A DNA stretch of 64,000 nucleotides from CAVQBC01 sp963848415 (GTDB lineage Bacteria; Actinomycetota; Thermoleophilia; Solirubrobacterales; Solirubrobacteraceae). Position numbers and translations under genes: made by a program. The notes beneath the pieces were generated by a model, which was given only the letters and a program-made list of their open reading frames with translations, had not been told where the DNA came from and searched no databases. Where the stretch lies: NCBI GenBank assembly GCA_963848415.1, contig CAWKDN010000001.1, positions 2,604,001-2,668,000 on the forward strand, read 5' to 3'. Position 1 is the first letter of the stretch. Every line of letters starts with the position of its first letter. This document shows positions 37,205 to 45,646 of this stretch, piece by piece.

Positions 37205-38389
37205 TTGACCCGACATGGGGTATCGCTTCGCGCCACGGATCGCGCTGATCCAGGCGCGGACCTGCCCGGCGCGACCGCTGCGGTCTCGACCTACGCATGC
37301 GTCGCTCAGCTGCCGGTCGCGATCGAGCGCTGTGAGCTGCTGCCGCTGGTACGCGACACGTCGAGCGGGTTCACCAAGGTCTCCATCGTCGCGCGGCTCA
37401 GCGGGGAGGGACACGACGGCGAGGGCGAGGACATCACGTGGGACCAGATCGACCAGATCGAGTTCCTGCGGGGAGGACAGGACCTCGCCTGGCTCCGGGG
37501 GGCTCGCACGTTCGACGAGTTCTCGACGCTGCTCGGCCTGGCCGACCTCTTCCCGGTCGAACCGATCCGCGACAGCGCCCGCTTCTACCGCCGCTGGGCG
37601 TTCGAGAGCGCGGCGCTGGACCTCGCCCTGCGCCAGGCCGGGCTCTCGCTGCATCAGGCCGTCGCCCGTCCTCCGCGGCCGGTCGACTTCGTGGCCTCGG
37701 TCCGGATCGGAGACCCACCGAGCCTCGCACCGCTGCACGCGCGGCTCGGCGCAGATCCCGGGCTCCGCTTCAAGCTGGACCCCACGCCCGGCTGGGACGA
37801 CGACCTTGTCGGCGAGCTCGCGCGCCTGGCCTGCGTGGACGTGGTCGACCTGAAGGGCTGTTATCGCAACGTCAACGTGCGCATGGATGCGGAGGCCGGC
37901 CTGTACCGCCGCGTGATCGAGGGGCTAGGGGATGCGTGGATCGAGGATCCGGCCCTCGACCAAAGCACGACGGGCCTGCTCGAGCGCCACCGCGACCGGA
38001 TCACCTGGGACGAGCCGATCCACACGATCGGCGACATCGAGGCGCTGCCATGGCGTCCGCGCATGCTCAACCTCAAGCCCGCGCGCTTCGGCAGCGTGCG
38101 GGCCTTGTTCGACATCTACGACTACTGCGCGGCGAACGGCATCGGCGCGTACGGCGGCGGGATGTTCGAGCAGGGTCCGGGGCGCGGTCAGCTCCAGTAC
38201 CTGGCCTCGCTCTTTCATCCGGACGCGCCGAACGACGTGGCCCCCGCGGGTTACAACGCCCAGCACCCGTCGCGTGAGCTGCCGCAATCGCCGCTGGCGC
38301 CCGAGCCACACGCGACTGGCTTTCGCTGGGGGACCTACGATCGGCGCCGCAGCATCCGCGAGCAACAGGGGTCACCGTGGACGCGGTGA
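37205..38389 (+). CDS. Enolase-superfamily enzyme, unassigned
   Basis: About 394 aa. The C-terminal barrel has likely metal ligands at successive strands: VDLKG, WIEDP and WDEPIH. LRFKLDPTPGWDDDL would supply the catalytic Lys, and GAYGGGMFEQGPGRGQLQYLA resembles the late catalytic loop. The N-terminal capping domain starts about residue 40 (AIERCELLPLVRDTSSGFTKVSIV). It resembles the muconate-lactonising/o-succinylbenzoate-synthase group more than enolase, but the reaction is not predictable. The TTG at 37205 is the only start before the domain and is weak. No pathway partners lie beside it. Confidence 0.8.
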   Translation: MTRHGVSLRATDRADPGADLPGATAAVSTYACVAQLPVAIERCELLPLVRDTSSGFTKVSIVARLSGEGHDGEGEDITWDQIDQIEFLRGGQDLAWLRGARTFDEFSTLLGLADLFPVEPIRDSARFYRRWAFESAALDLALRQAGLSLHQAVARPPRPVDFVASVRIGDPPSLAPLHARLGADPGLRFKLDPTPGWDDDLVGELARLACVDVVDLKGCYRNVNVRMDAEAGLYRRVIEGLGDAWIEDPALDQSTTGLLERHRDRITWDEPIHTIGDIEALPWRPRMLNLKPARFGSVRALFDIYDYCAANGIGAYGGGMFEQGPGRGQLQYLASLFHPDAPNDVAPAGYNAQHPSRELPQSPLAPEPHATGFRWGTYDRRRSIREQQGSPWTR

Positions 38390-38419
38390 TTCGACGGACG
38401 GCGCCGTCCGCGTCGAGGC

Positions 38420-38791
38420 TCAGGGCGAGACGCAGATGGCGTACGTGCGGACCTGGATCGTGCCGGCGTCGTTGGTGTTGAAGTCGGCGTTGCGTCCCTG
38501 CCCGACCCAGCCATCCGCCTTGCCGTCATCGTCGAGATCGCGCGGTATGTCTGCCGGATGACCATGTCGGTGATCGTGCCGTTGTCCAGTTGTACGCCCC
38601 CGCCGGTGGCGGTCTCGCCGGCCCCGCAGTGCACCGTCGCTGTTCCCCGACCCGTCGGGCTGGATCGTCAGGAAGCCGCTCCGCCGGATCACCGCGTTCG
38701 TCGCTCCGGGAGCGCCGGGGGCCCCGGGCGCGCTTTGGTCGCCCTTCGCGCCGGCCGGGCCGGCCGGGCCCGCGGGGCCGGCCGGGTCTGG
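38420..38791 (-). pseudogene. Collagen-like surface protein remnant
   Basis: Minus-strand reading starts abruptly with Gly-X-Y repeats (GPAGPAGPAGAKGD, APGAPGAPGA), then VIRRSGFLTIQPDGSGNS in one frame, GAGETATGGGVQLDNGTITDMVIRQTY in a second, and DGKADGWVGQGRNADFNTNDAGTIQVRTYAICVSP back in the first. It therefore has no start codon and carries a compensating pair of frameshifts. Such domains occur on secreted collagen-like actinobacterial proteins. The 5' end is cut exactly at the stop codon of the AraC gene. Confidence 0.6.
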
Positions 38792-39829
38792 CTAGCGGCG
38801 AGCGCCTCGCCGGTAGACCGCCGGTGCCGCGCCGTGGTGGCGCTTGAAGACGATCCCGAACTGCCTGGTGCTGGTGTATCCGCAGGCGGTGGCGATCGCG
38901 AGCACGGTCAGGTCACTCGTCTGCAGGAGCTCCGCCGCCCGCCGCATCCGCAGCTCGGTGAGACGGCGATGCGGGGTGGTGCCGGTCGCCAGCTTGAAGC
39001 GCCGCAGGAAGTGGAACTTGCTGAGGTTCACCACGCCTGCCAGGTCGTCGAGCACGGGCCTGTCGGCGAGATGGGTGTGCATGAAGTCGGCCACGTGCCT
39101 GAGCTGCGACGGCGAGAGCGCGCCGAGGCGCGGAGCCGGTGATGCCTGGCGGACACGAAGCAGTCGCCCGTGGATCAGGTGCGCAGCCAGGGTCTGGGCG
39201 ACCGATTGCGCGTAGAGCGCCTCGGCGCGCCCGTGGATCGCGGTGTAGAGCGCATGGCCGGCGGCCAGCACGAGCTCGTCCTCGAACTGCAGGGAGTCCG
39301 GCAGGCGGGCGGGCAGGTCCGCCACCCCCATCGCCTCGGCGGTGCGCTCCAACAGCGGCGCCGCCAGGTGCACGTGCAGCGAGCGCAGCGGGTTGTCGGG
39401 CGCCGCGCGCCAGCGCAGGGTGGACGTGTTGCCCGGTGAGGTCGCGGCGAGCGTGCCCGGGCGGTAGTGCGCCACGCTCCAGCCGCTCGGGCGCTTGCAC
39501 TCCACCTCTCCGGTACCGCGGAGGTTGATGTAGAGGAAGAGATCCGGTGTGGCGGGGTCGGTGAAGGTCTCGGCGGCGGCCGCTTCGTCGTAGGCACGAG
39601 CGAGGATGTCCGGCCACCCCAACTCGAGGCTGTCGGCGACGCACACGGACGGGTGGTGTCCGGCGGCGGCGACGCTGGCGGGCGATGCGAGGAGGGCGCG
39701 CGGACTGTTCTGCGGTGCCGGGCACGCGCTCGGGACGATAGCCAGGCCTGCAGCACGCTCGAACCCACTTGTCCTCTCACCGCTTGCCTGAGCAACTTCC
39801 GCGACAGCAGAGGGCAACAACCAGCGCAA
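38792..39829 (-). CDS. AraC-family transcriptional regulator
   Basis: A 345-residue product with a cupin-like sensor half (LFLYINLRGTGEVECKRPSGWSV, RPGTLAATSPGN, SLHVHLAAPLLERTAEAMG) and a C-terminal double helix-turn-helix (VLDDLAGVVNLSKFHFLRRFKLATGTTPHRRL, LTVLAIATACGYTSTRQFGIVFKRHHGAAPAVYRR). The start is uncertain: TTG at 39829, or a GTG near 39646 that would remove a less conserved leader. It is divergent from the zinc alcohol dehydrogenase and is its probable regulator. It ends directly against a collagen-like remnant. Confidence 0.9.
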   Translation of the reverse strand: MRWLLPSAVAEVAQASGERTSGFERAAGLAIVPSACPAPQNSPRALLASPASVAAAGHHPSVCVADSLELGWPDILARAYDEAAAAETFTDPATPDLFLYINLRGTGEVECKRPSGWSVAHYRPGTLAATSPGNTSTLRWRAAPDNPLRSLHVHLAAPLLERTAEAMGVADLPARLPDSLQFEDELVLAAGHALYTAIHGRAEALYAQSVAQTLAAHLIHGRLLRVRQASPAPRLGALSPSQLRHVADFMHTHLADRPVLDDLAGVVNLSKFHFLRRFKLATGTTPHRRLTELRMRRAAELLQTSDLTVLAIATACGYTSTRQFGIVFKRHHGAAPAVYRRGARR

Positions 39830-39902
39830 AGGCTCCTGGACGTCTGACTACGGTCCGGCAGATGCCGGCACCGCCGGCCGGTATCAGAGAAGGAGCTCGA
39901 GC

Positions 39903-40604
39903 ATGACCACTCGGATGAAGGCAGCCGTCGTCCCCGAGGCCAACGCCCCGTGGGAGCTGCAGGACATCGACCAGCCGGAGGTGGGACCCGATCAGGTCCT
40001 GGTGCGCATCCATGCGTGCGGAATCTGCGGGACCGACGCGTGGATGGCCCAGGGCGCGCTGTCGTTCCGGGAGTTCCCGCTGGTGCTCGGCCACGAGGGC
40101 GTCGGGGAGGTCGTCGCCGTGGGCGAGGGCGTCACGGCGCGCAAGCCCGGCGATCGCGTGGGGATGCCCATCGTGCAGAAGGCGTGCGGCGTCTGCGACT
40201 TCTGTCGCGGGCAGCACGTCAAGAGCTTCGTCACCGCCTCGAACTGCGCGGATCCGACGCTCACCGGCGTCAACGTCGACGGCGCCCACGCCGAGTACCT
40301 CGCGGCTGACGCCGGCGGGACGGTCGTGCTGCCCGACGAGGTCTCCTACGAGCTGGCCGCGCCCACGCTCTGCTCCGGCGCCTTCGACGAGATGACGTTG
40401 CCGGCGCTCCCGCTGGTGTCGCACAGCCGTCAGGTCATCGGCTCCGCCCACAACGGCATGGAGTACCTCGTCGAGGCGCTGGACTTCGTGGCGCGCGGTG
40501 AGGTCGAGCCGATGGTCGAGCTCTTCCCGGAGGAGCGCGTCGCGGAGGCCTACGACCGGGTCGCGTCCGGCGAGGTGCGCTTCAAGGCCGTCGTGACGTA
40601 CTAG
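39903..40604 (+). CDS. Zinc alcohol dehydrogenase lacking the NAD-binding domain
   Basis: The 233-residue product begins as a normal medium-chain dehydrogenase: GPDQVLVRIHACGICGTD (zinc Cys 39), GHEGVGEVVAVGEGV (His 64), a CGVCDFC structural-zinc cluster and DGAHAEYL. At residue 160 (nucleotide about 40383) the sequence jumps from APTLCSGA to FDEMTLPALPLV, omitting roughly 110 residues that would form the Rossmann fold. It then ends normally (ERVAEAYDRVASGEVRFKAVV). The deletion is in frame and a good AAGGAGCT precedes the ATG. It should fold only partly and bind no NAD, so catalysis is doubtful. Divergent from the AraC gene. Confidence 0.8.
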   Translation: MTTRMKAAVVPEANAPWELQDIDQPEVGPDQVLVRIHACGICGTDAWMAQGALSFREFPLVLGHEGVGEVVAVGEGVTARKPGDRVGMPIVQKACGVCDFCRGQHVKSFVTASNCADPTLTGVNVDGAHAEYLAADAGGTVVLPDEVSYELAAPTLCSGAFDEMTLPALPLVSHSRQVIGSAHNGMEYLVEALDFVARGEVEPMVELFPEERVAEAYDRVASGEVRFKAVVTY

Positions 40605-40647
40605 GGGCTCACGGTCGCCGGCCGGGACGGAGGTCGGGGTGCAGGCG

Positions 40648-41688
40648 TCACGAGCGGGCTGCAGCCCGCTCGACCCGCAGCGCCAGCTGGCGCAGCATGC
40701 TCAGCGCCTCCGGGCCGTCGCCCCAGAACGCCGCCTGCGCCCGCGCGCCCGCCACGCGGTAGCCCAGCGCGAGGTGGGGCGGCATCGGATCCCAGGAGCC
40801 GACGTCGCAGACCGCGGCGCCCGTGTCGTCCTCGAAGACCAGCAGGCGTGAGATGGCCCGGCCGATGAAGTGGCCGTCGTGCGTGGTCAGCTCGATCGCC
40901 CCGCGCGGTTCTGCCCTCGCCGGCGGCCCCTGGACGAGGCCGTCGACGTAGGCCGCGAGCGCATCCGGGTCCGTGCGAGCGTCCAGCACCCGCGTCGCGG
41001 TCACGTAGCCGCGCAGGTAGACCGGGGTCTGCGGCCCGGGCGAGGCGACGATCTCGATCTCGAAGGTCTGGCCCGGCAGGCCGCCGCTGCGCACCGGCGT
41101 GAAGCGCCCGAGCTCGCAGCCGAACTCCGGCCAGCGCTCCGGCTCGGCGAGCAGGTCGAGCGTGGCGCCGGCGGACGGCAGGCGCACCGGCGTGTAGGTG
41201 TGCCAGACCTGCGCCGCGGGCGCCCGCAGCGGAGGGGTCAGCTCGCCCAGCGCGGCCGCGGCGAGCCGGTCCTCGGGAACGTAGGCCGCGCGCTCGGCGG
41301 TGTCGGCGAAGACGATGCCCCAGCCCGTGCGGGCCGGATCGCCGTAGCCCTCGGCGAAGCCCTCGCCGAGCATCCGGTCGGCGCCCGCGAGCACCGCGTC
41401 GCGGTCGAGCGTCGGCTTGTCCAGCCGCGCGACCCGGCGTAGCCGGTCGCCCCCGAAGGCGCGGTGGAAGGCGCCGACGTCGCGCACGTCCAGCCGCCTC
41501 CCGGCCCGGTGCCAGCGCGTCGTGAGCACGCTGAAGGCCAGCCGCAGGTCGTCGGGCTCGCGGGCCGCCGGCGGGCGGGCGAAGTAGGCGGCGTTGAGGA
41601 AGTCCGTGACCCAGCCGGCGGCGCTCGGCGCGGCGATCGAGGAGCCGCTCATGCGCGCGACCCGGAGGGGAGAGGCCATGTCCGTCAT
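40648..41688 (-). CDS. Unrecognised protein, about 346 aa
   Basis: I do not recognise this family. Visible features are an alpha-helical N-terminal third (LNAAYFARPPAAREPDDLRLAFSVLTTRWH), a WGIVFADTAERAAYVPEDR segment, then a beta-rich half (TYTPVRLPSAGATLDLLAEP, TFEIEIVASPGPQTPVYLRGYVTATRVL). Near the C-terminus is LTTHDGHFIGRAISRLLVFEDDTG. No signal or membrane segment. Start is ATG 41688 or 41679. It follows the class V aminotransferase by about 60 bases and may belong to the same operon. Confidence 0.7.
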   Translation of the reverse strand: MTDMASPLRVARMSGSSIAAPSAAGWVTDFLNAAYFARPPAAREPDDLRLAFSVLTTRWHRAGRRLDVRDVGAFHRAFGGDRLRRVARLDKPTLDRDAVLAGADRMLGEGFAEGYGDPARTGWGIVFADTAERAAYVPEDRLAAAALGELTPPLRAPAAQVWHTYTPVRLPSAGATLDLLAEPERWPEFGCELGRFTPVRSGGLPGQTFEIEIVASPGPQTPVYLRGYVTATRVLDARTDPDALAAYVDGLVQGPPARAEPRGAIELTTHDGHFIGRAISRLLVFEDDTGAAVCDVGSWDPMPPHLALGYRVAGARAQAAFWGDGPEALSMLRQLALRVERAAARS

Positions 41689-41747
41689 CCGGCCCCGCCC
41701 GCGCCGCCGATCACCGCGTCCGCATCGCTGGCGCGCCGGCGCAGGAC

Positions 41748-42896
41748 TCAGCCCGCCGCGATCGCCTGCACCCCGTCGAGCAGCCGCTCGACGTCCTCGG
41801 CGTCGTTGTAGTGCACGATCCCGGCGCGCACGGCCCCGCCGGGCGCGAGCTCGAGCAGGCGCTCGAGCTCCCACGCGTAGTAGTTGCCGTCCCACACCGC
41901 CACCTGCCGCGCGGCGAGCGCGCTCGCCACCGCGCGCGGCGTTTGCCCCTCGACGTTGAACATCAGCGTCGGGGCGCGCTGGGAGGTCCGGCCGTAGAGC
42001 TGCACGCCGGGGATGGCCGCCAGGCCGGAGAGCGCCAGCGCCAGCAGCGCCTGCTCGTGCGCGCGCACCTGCGGCCAGCCGAGGCCGAGCAGGTAGTCAG
42101 CGGCGGCCTTGACTCCCGCGAGCGCCTCGAACGGCAGCGTGCCGGTCTCCCAGCGCTCGGGGACGGTGTCGGGCGAGGGCACGAGCTTGTCGACCGGCAG
42201 CTCGGCCAGCAGCTCGGGCCGCGCCCACAGCACGCCGATGTGCGGGCCGTACCACTTGTAGGCCGAGCACACCATGGCGTCGCAGCCGAGCCCGCTCGCG
42301 TCGAGCTCGAAGTGCGGCGCGGCGGCCACCGCGTCGACGTAGACCCGGGCCCCGACCGCGTGGGCCGCGGCGACGATCCCCGGGAGGTCGGGCACGGTGC
42401 CGACGGCGTTGCTCGCCGCCGTGACCGCCACCCAGCGCGTGCGCTCGCTCAGCTCCGCCTCGACGGCGCTCGCGGGCAGCTCGAGCGTCTCGGGCTCGGG
42501 CTCGGCGAAGCGCACGACCGCGCCGGCGCGCTCGGCCGCGATCACCCACGGCCGCACGTTGCCGTCGTGGTCCAGGCGCGTGCAGACGACCTCGTCGCCC
42601 ACCTGCAGGCGCCGTCCGGCGGCGGCCGAGAAGGCGAGCGTGAGCGCGGTCATGCTCTGCCCGAAGACGATCGAGGCCATGTCGCCGCCGAGCAGCGCGG
42701 CGGCGCTGCGGCGGGCGTCGAGCACGAGCTGGTCGGTGGCCGCGGCGGCCGCGAAGGCGCCGTGCGCGTTCGCGCCGCGGCCCGAGCGCATCCAGTCGGC
42801 CATCGCGTCGACCGCCGCGTCGACCATCTGCGTGCCCGCGGGACCGTCGAGTCGCGCCCAGCCGCCGCCCAGCCCGGGGAAGCGACCGCGGTTCAC
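41748..42896 (-). CDS. Class V aminotransferase / cysteine desulfurase-like (SufS/CsdA-like subgroup)
   Basis: PLP enzyme of 382 aa. WARLDGPAGTQM and MRSGRGANAHG open it, FGQSMTALTLAFS is at the cofactor phosphate site, and CTRLDHDGNVRPW is the ring-stacking region. VYVDAVAAAPH carries the PLP Asp, and CSAYKWYGPHIGVLWAR contains the Schiff-base Lys. The usual active-site Cys loop of true desulfurases is not evident, so it may act on another amine. The GTG at 42896 overlaps the NUDIX stop (GTGA). A second class V enzyme lies at 47618. Confidence 0.88.
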   Translation of the reverse strand: MNRGRFPGLGGGWARLDGPAGTQMVDAAVDAMADWMRSGRGANAHGAFAAAAATDQLVLDARRSAAALLGGDMASIVFGQSMTALTLAFSAAAGRRLQVGDEVVCTRLDHDGNVRPWVIAAERAGAVVRFAEPEPETLELPASAVEAELSERTRWVAVTAASNAVGTVPDLPGIVAAAHAVGARVYVDAVAAAPHFELDASGLGCDAMVCSAYKWYGPHIGVLWARPELLAELPVDKLVPSPDTVPERWETGTLPFEALAGVKAAADYLLGLGWPQVRAHEQALLALALSGLAAIPGVQLYGRTSQRAPTLMFNVEGQTPRAVASALAARQVAVWDGNYYAWELERLLELAPGGAVRAGIVHYNDAEDVERLLDGVQAIAAG

Positions 42897-43330
42897 GGGC
42901 CGATCCGCTCCAGCGCGCGCGCGACCAGCTCGGCGTCGTGCGGGTGGGTCATCGCCGCGATCGCCTCGCCGGACGGCAGCCACCGCAGCTCGTCGACCTC
43001 GTCGTTGGGAGAGAACTCCGTGTCGGCGACGGCCTCCATCAGCCAGTAGCGCACGACCTTGGCGCGGCCCTTGTTGTCGCGGTAGCCGATCGGCTCGAGC
43101 TCGTCGCCGAGCTCGGCGATCACGCCGGTTTCCTCCTCGACCTCGCGCACCGCGGCCGCCTCCCAGCTCTCGCCCTTGTCCAGCTTGCCCTTGGGCAGCG
43201 ACCAGTCGTCGTAGCGCGGGCGATGGATGACCGCGATCTCGATCCCCCCGCCGCCGCCGCCGCCGGCGGCGCGCCGCCACACCACGCCGCCCGACGCCCT
43301 GACCTCCGCCGCCTCCGGATCGACCACCAT
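42893..43330 (-). CDS. NUDIX hydrolase
   Basis: A 145-residue pyrophosphohydrolase. The Nudix box is complete: GKLDKGESWEAAAVREVEEETGV fits G-x5-E-x7-REU-x-EE-x-GU. The N-terminal strand pair ASGGVVWRR and IAVIHRPRYDDWSLPKG is typical of the MutT/diadenosine-polyphosphate group, with a Gly run between them. The substrate is not determined. The ATG at 43330 was chosen over a longer frame because the domain starts at once. It lies 46 bases after the AI-2E gene and overlaps the aminotransferase start. Confidence 0.93.
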   Translation of the reverse strand: MVVDPEAAEVRASGGVVWRRAAGGGGGGGIEIAVIHRPRYDDWSLPKGKLDKGESWEAAAVREVEEETGVIAELGDELEPIGYRDNKGRAKVVRYWLMEAVADTEFSPNDEVDELRWLPSGEAIAAMTHPHDAELVARALERIGP

Positions 43331-43376
43331 GAGGCGGCATCCTCGCACGCGCGTCCGCCGTGGGCCTCGCGTCCCC

Positions 43377-44570
43377 TCAGCGGCCGAGGGACGACGTGGC
43401 GGGATCGGCGGATCCGTCCGGAGCGTCGAGGGCGCTGTCCGGCGGGTCGGGCTCGGCCTCGGCGTCGGCGGCGACCGCGTCGTCGTCGGCGTGCTCGCGG
43501 GCGTAGTCGAGCAGCACCGCGATCACGCCGGCCACCGGCACCGCGAGGAACACGCCGACGATCCCGCCGAGGACGGCGCCGATCCCCAGCGCGATGACCA
43601 CCACCGCGGGGTGCAGGTGCACCGAGCGGCTCATCAGGAACGGGTAGAGCACGTGGCCCTCGATCTGCTGGACGAGGATGATCACCCCCAGGATGATCAG
43701 CGCCGCCACCACGCCCTTGGCCACCAGCGCGATCAGCACCGCCGCGAGTCCGGCCAGGAAGGCGCCGATCAGCGGCACGAACGCGCCGAAGAAGGTCAGC
43801 AGCATCAGCGGCACGACAAGCGGCACGCCGAGGATCAGCAGGGCGATCCCGATCAGCACGGCGTCCACGAAGCCGACCGCCGCGATGCCGCGGATGTAGC
43901 CGGCGAGCGCCCGCAGCGCCCGGCCGCCGCCCTCGTGCACGGTGCCGCGCCGCGCGCCGGGCACGAGCCGCAGCAGCCACGCCCACATCTGCTCGCCGTC
44001 CTTGAGGAAGAAGAACGTCAGCAGGATCGTGACGATCAGCCCGGTGATGATCTCGCCGACGAGGATCGCGCCGGTCAGCACGCCGCCCGACAGCGAGCTG
44101 CTGTTCTCCTGCAGGCGGTCGAGGCCCTGGTCGACGCGCTCGCGCAGCTCGGCCTCGGTGAGCCCGAAGGGCCGCTGGGCCAGCACGTCGGTGACCTGGC
44201 GCACCCCGTCGCGCACCCCGTCGCCGAGGTCGGTGAACTGGCCGCCGATCGAGGGGGCGATCGCCGCGCCGATCCCGGCCAGCACGAGCGCGCCGCCGAG
44301 CATCACCGCGGCCGCGGCCGCCGCGTCGGGCAAGCCCCGCCGGCGCAGCCAGCGGTCGGGCGGGAGCAGGAAGGTCGTGGCCAGCAGCGCGACGAAGATC
44401 GGCAGCATGATCACGTGCAGGTAGGTGACCGCGTAGACGATCGTCCCCGCCGCCACCAACATCACGAGGTAGCGCCAGCTGACCGCGGCGCCGCTCTGCA
44501 GCCAGGGCGGCACGCCGCTCGGCGGCGCCGGCGCGGGCGGGCGGCGCGCGTCGTCGCCGGTGTCGGCCAT
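43377..44570 (-). CDS. AI-2E family membrane transporter
   Basis: Polytopic protein of 397 aa with about seven or eight hydrophobic helices. Family motifs include VALLATTFLLPPDRWLRRRGLPDAAAAAAVMLGG, LKDGEQMWAWLLRLVPGARR, GYIRGIAAVGFVDAVLIGIALLILGVPLVVPL, FGAFVPLIGAFLAG and VQQIEGHVLYPFLMSRSVHLHPAVVVIAL. Members export AI-2 or other solutes, or exchange Na+/H+, so the substrate is open. The C-terminal 40 residues are acidic and disordered. It begins 11 bases after the hydrolase stop, in the same operon. Confidence 0.92.
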   Translation of the reverse strand: MADTGDDARRPPAPAPPSGVPPWLQSGAAVSWRYLVMLVAAGTIVYAVTYLHVIMLPIFVALLATTFLLPPDRWLRRRGLPDAAAAAAVMLGGALVLAGIGAAIAPSIGGQFTDLGDGVRDGVRQVTDVLAQRPFGLTEAELRERVDQGLDRLQENSSSLSGGVLTGAILVGEIITGLIVTILLTFFFLKDGEQMWAWLLRLVPGARRGTVHEGGGRALRALAGYIRGIAAVGFVDAVLIGIALLILGVPLVVPLMLLTFFGAFVPLIGAFLAGLAAVLIALVAKGVVAALIILGVIILVQQIEGHVLYPFLMSRSVHLHPAVVVIALGIGAVLGGIVGVFLAVPVAGVIAVLLDYAREHADDDAVAADAEAEPDPPDSALDAPDGSADPATSSLGR

Positions 44571-44581
44571 CGGCCGGGGCC

Positions 44582-45580
44582 CTACCCCGTGGCCGCTTCG
44601 CGCACGACGTCGCCCGCCGGCGCGGCGCGGTCACCGGGCGCCTCGGCCAGGAACTCGAGCAGGTGGTGGTTGAAGACGCGGGGGCGCTCGAGCATCGGCA
44701 CGTGTCCCGTGTCCTCGAGGATCACCAGCCGCGAGTCCTTCACGAGCCGGGCGAACTCGTGCGCGTCGCCGACCGGCACGAGCATGTCGTTGGTCCCGTG
44801 CACGATCAGCGTCGGGCAGCCGATCTCCGGCAGGCGGTCGCGGAAGTCGTAGTCCAGCAGCGCCTCCAGCGCCAGCTGGTATGCGGGCGCGCCCGCGCCG
44901 CCGGCCGACTGCTCGACCAGCAGGTCGCGGGCGAGGCGGGTGGGGTGGCGCGCGATCGCGCCCCAGGCAAGGTGCAGGGTCCCTGGACGCCGCAGCCCGG
45001 GCTGCCGCTCCCCGGGCGTCGGCGAGACGCCCGCCAGGACGCGGGCCAGCGTGCGCAACGGCTGGCGCCGCAGGTCGCTGGTCGAGATGCCGGCCGCGTC
45101 GATCAGCACCAGGCGCGTCACCCGGTCGGGATGCCGGATGGCGAGGTCGGCCGAGATGAAGCCACCCATCGAGTTGCCCACCACGACCACCGGGCCGAGG
45201 TCGAGGTGGTCGCAGAGCGCCTCGACCGTGTCGGCGTAGCCCGTGATCGAGATCGGGCCGTCGGGCAGCTCGGAGCCGCCGAAGCCGGGCAGGTCGAGCG
45301 CCACGACGCGCCGCCGGCGGGCCACCGCCGGCAGCTGCTCGAGCCAGTTCTGCCACGAGCCGCCGAGGCCGTGCACGAAGACCACGGGCAGCTCGTCGCC
45401 CGCGCCGAGGTCGACGTAGTTGATGCAGCGGTCCACGAGCTCGGTCCGGTGCACGTGCGGGGGCCAGTCGATCTGCCGCCAGTCCGGCTCGGCGCCGGCG
45501 CCGTAGTCGTCGCTCGCCGCGGCGGCGTCGCGCACGCGGGCCGGCCGGGCGGTGGAGATGATCGTGCGGCGCCGCGCCAT
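44582..45580 (-). CDS. Alpha/beta hydrolase
   Basis: A 332-residue esterase/lipase-fold protein. VVFVHGLGGSWQNW holds the oxyanion HG motif, VVVGNSMGGFISADLA the nucleophile Ser, LIVHGTNDMLVPV the acid region and LEDTGHVPMLERP the catalytic His. The first 40 residues are basic and Ala-rich without a convincing signal peptide. It is the first gene of a minus-strand operon with the AI-2E transporter, and is divergent from the flavin monooxygenase 66 bases away. The natural ester or epoxide substrate is unknown. Confidence 0.93.
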   Translation of the reverse strand: MARRRTIISTARPARVRDAAAASDDYGAGAEPDWRQIDWPPHVHRTELVDRCINYVDLGAGDELPVVFVHGLGGSWQNWLEQLPAVARRRRVVALDLPGFGGSELPDGPISITGYADTVEALCDHLDLGPVVVVGNSMGGFISADLAIRHPDRVTRLVLIDAAGISTSDLRRQPLRTLARVLAGVSPTPGERQPGLRRPGTLHLAWGAIARHPTRLARDLLVEQSAGGAGAPAYQLALEALLDYDFRDRLPEIGCPTLIVHGTNDMLVPVGDAHEFARLVKDSRLVILEDTGHVPMLERPRVFNHHLLEFLAEAPGDRAAPAGDVVREAATG

Positions 45581-45607
45581 CGTGGGCTGAACGCTACCGG
45601 AGCGAAC

Positions 45608-45637
45608 TTGACGCCTGCGTCACCTTTGCCCTACCGT
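45608..45637 (+). promoter_or_regulatory. Promoter of the flavin monooxygenase operon
   Basis: TTGACG (45608-45613), 18 bases, TACCGT (45632-45637), then nine bases to the ATG at 45647. The 11-mer CCTACCGTGCG around the -10 recurs at about 48701, upstream of the 48756 gene. Confidence 0.55.
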
Positions 45638-45646
45638 GCGCGGCCG

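Noticed and set aside
38792..38800. Stop-codon read-through making an AraC-collagen fusion
   Set aside because: No suppressor context is known, and the downstream part is itself frameshifted, so a functional product is unlikely.
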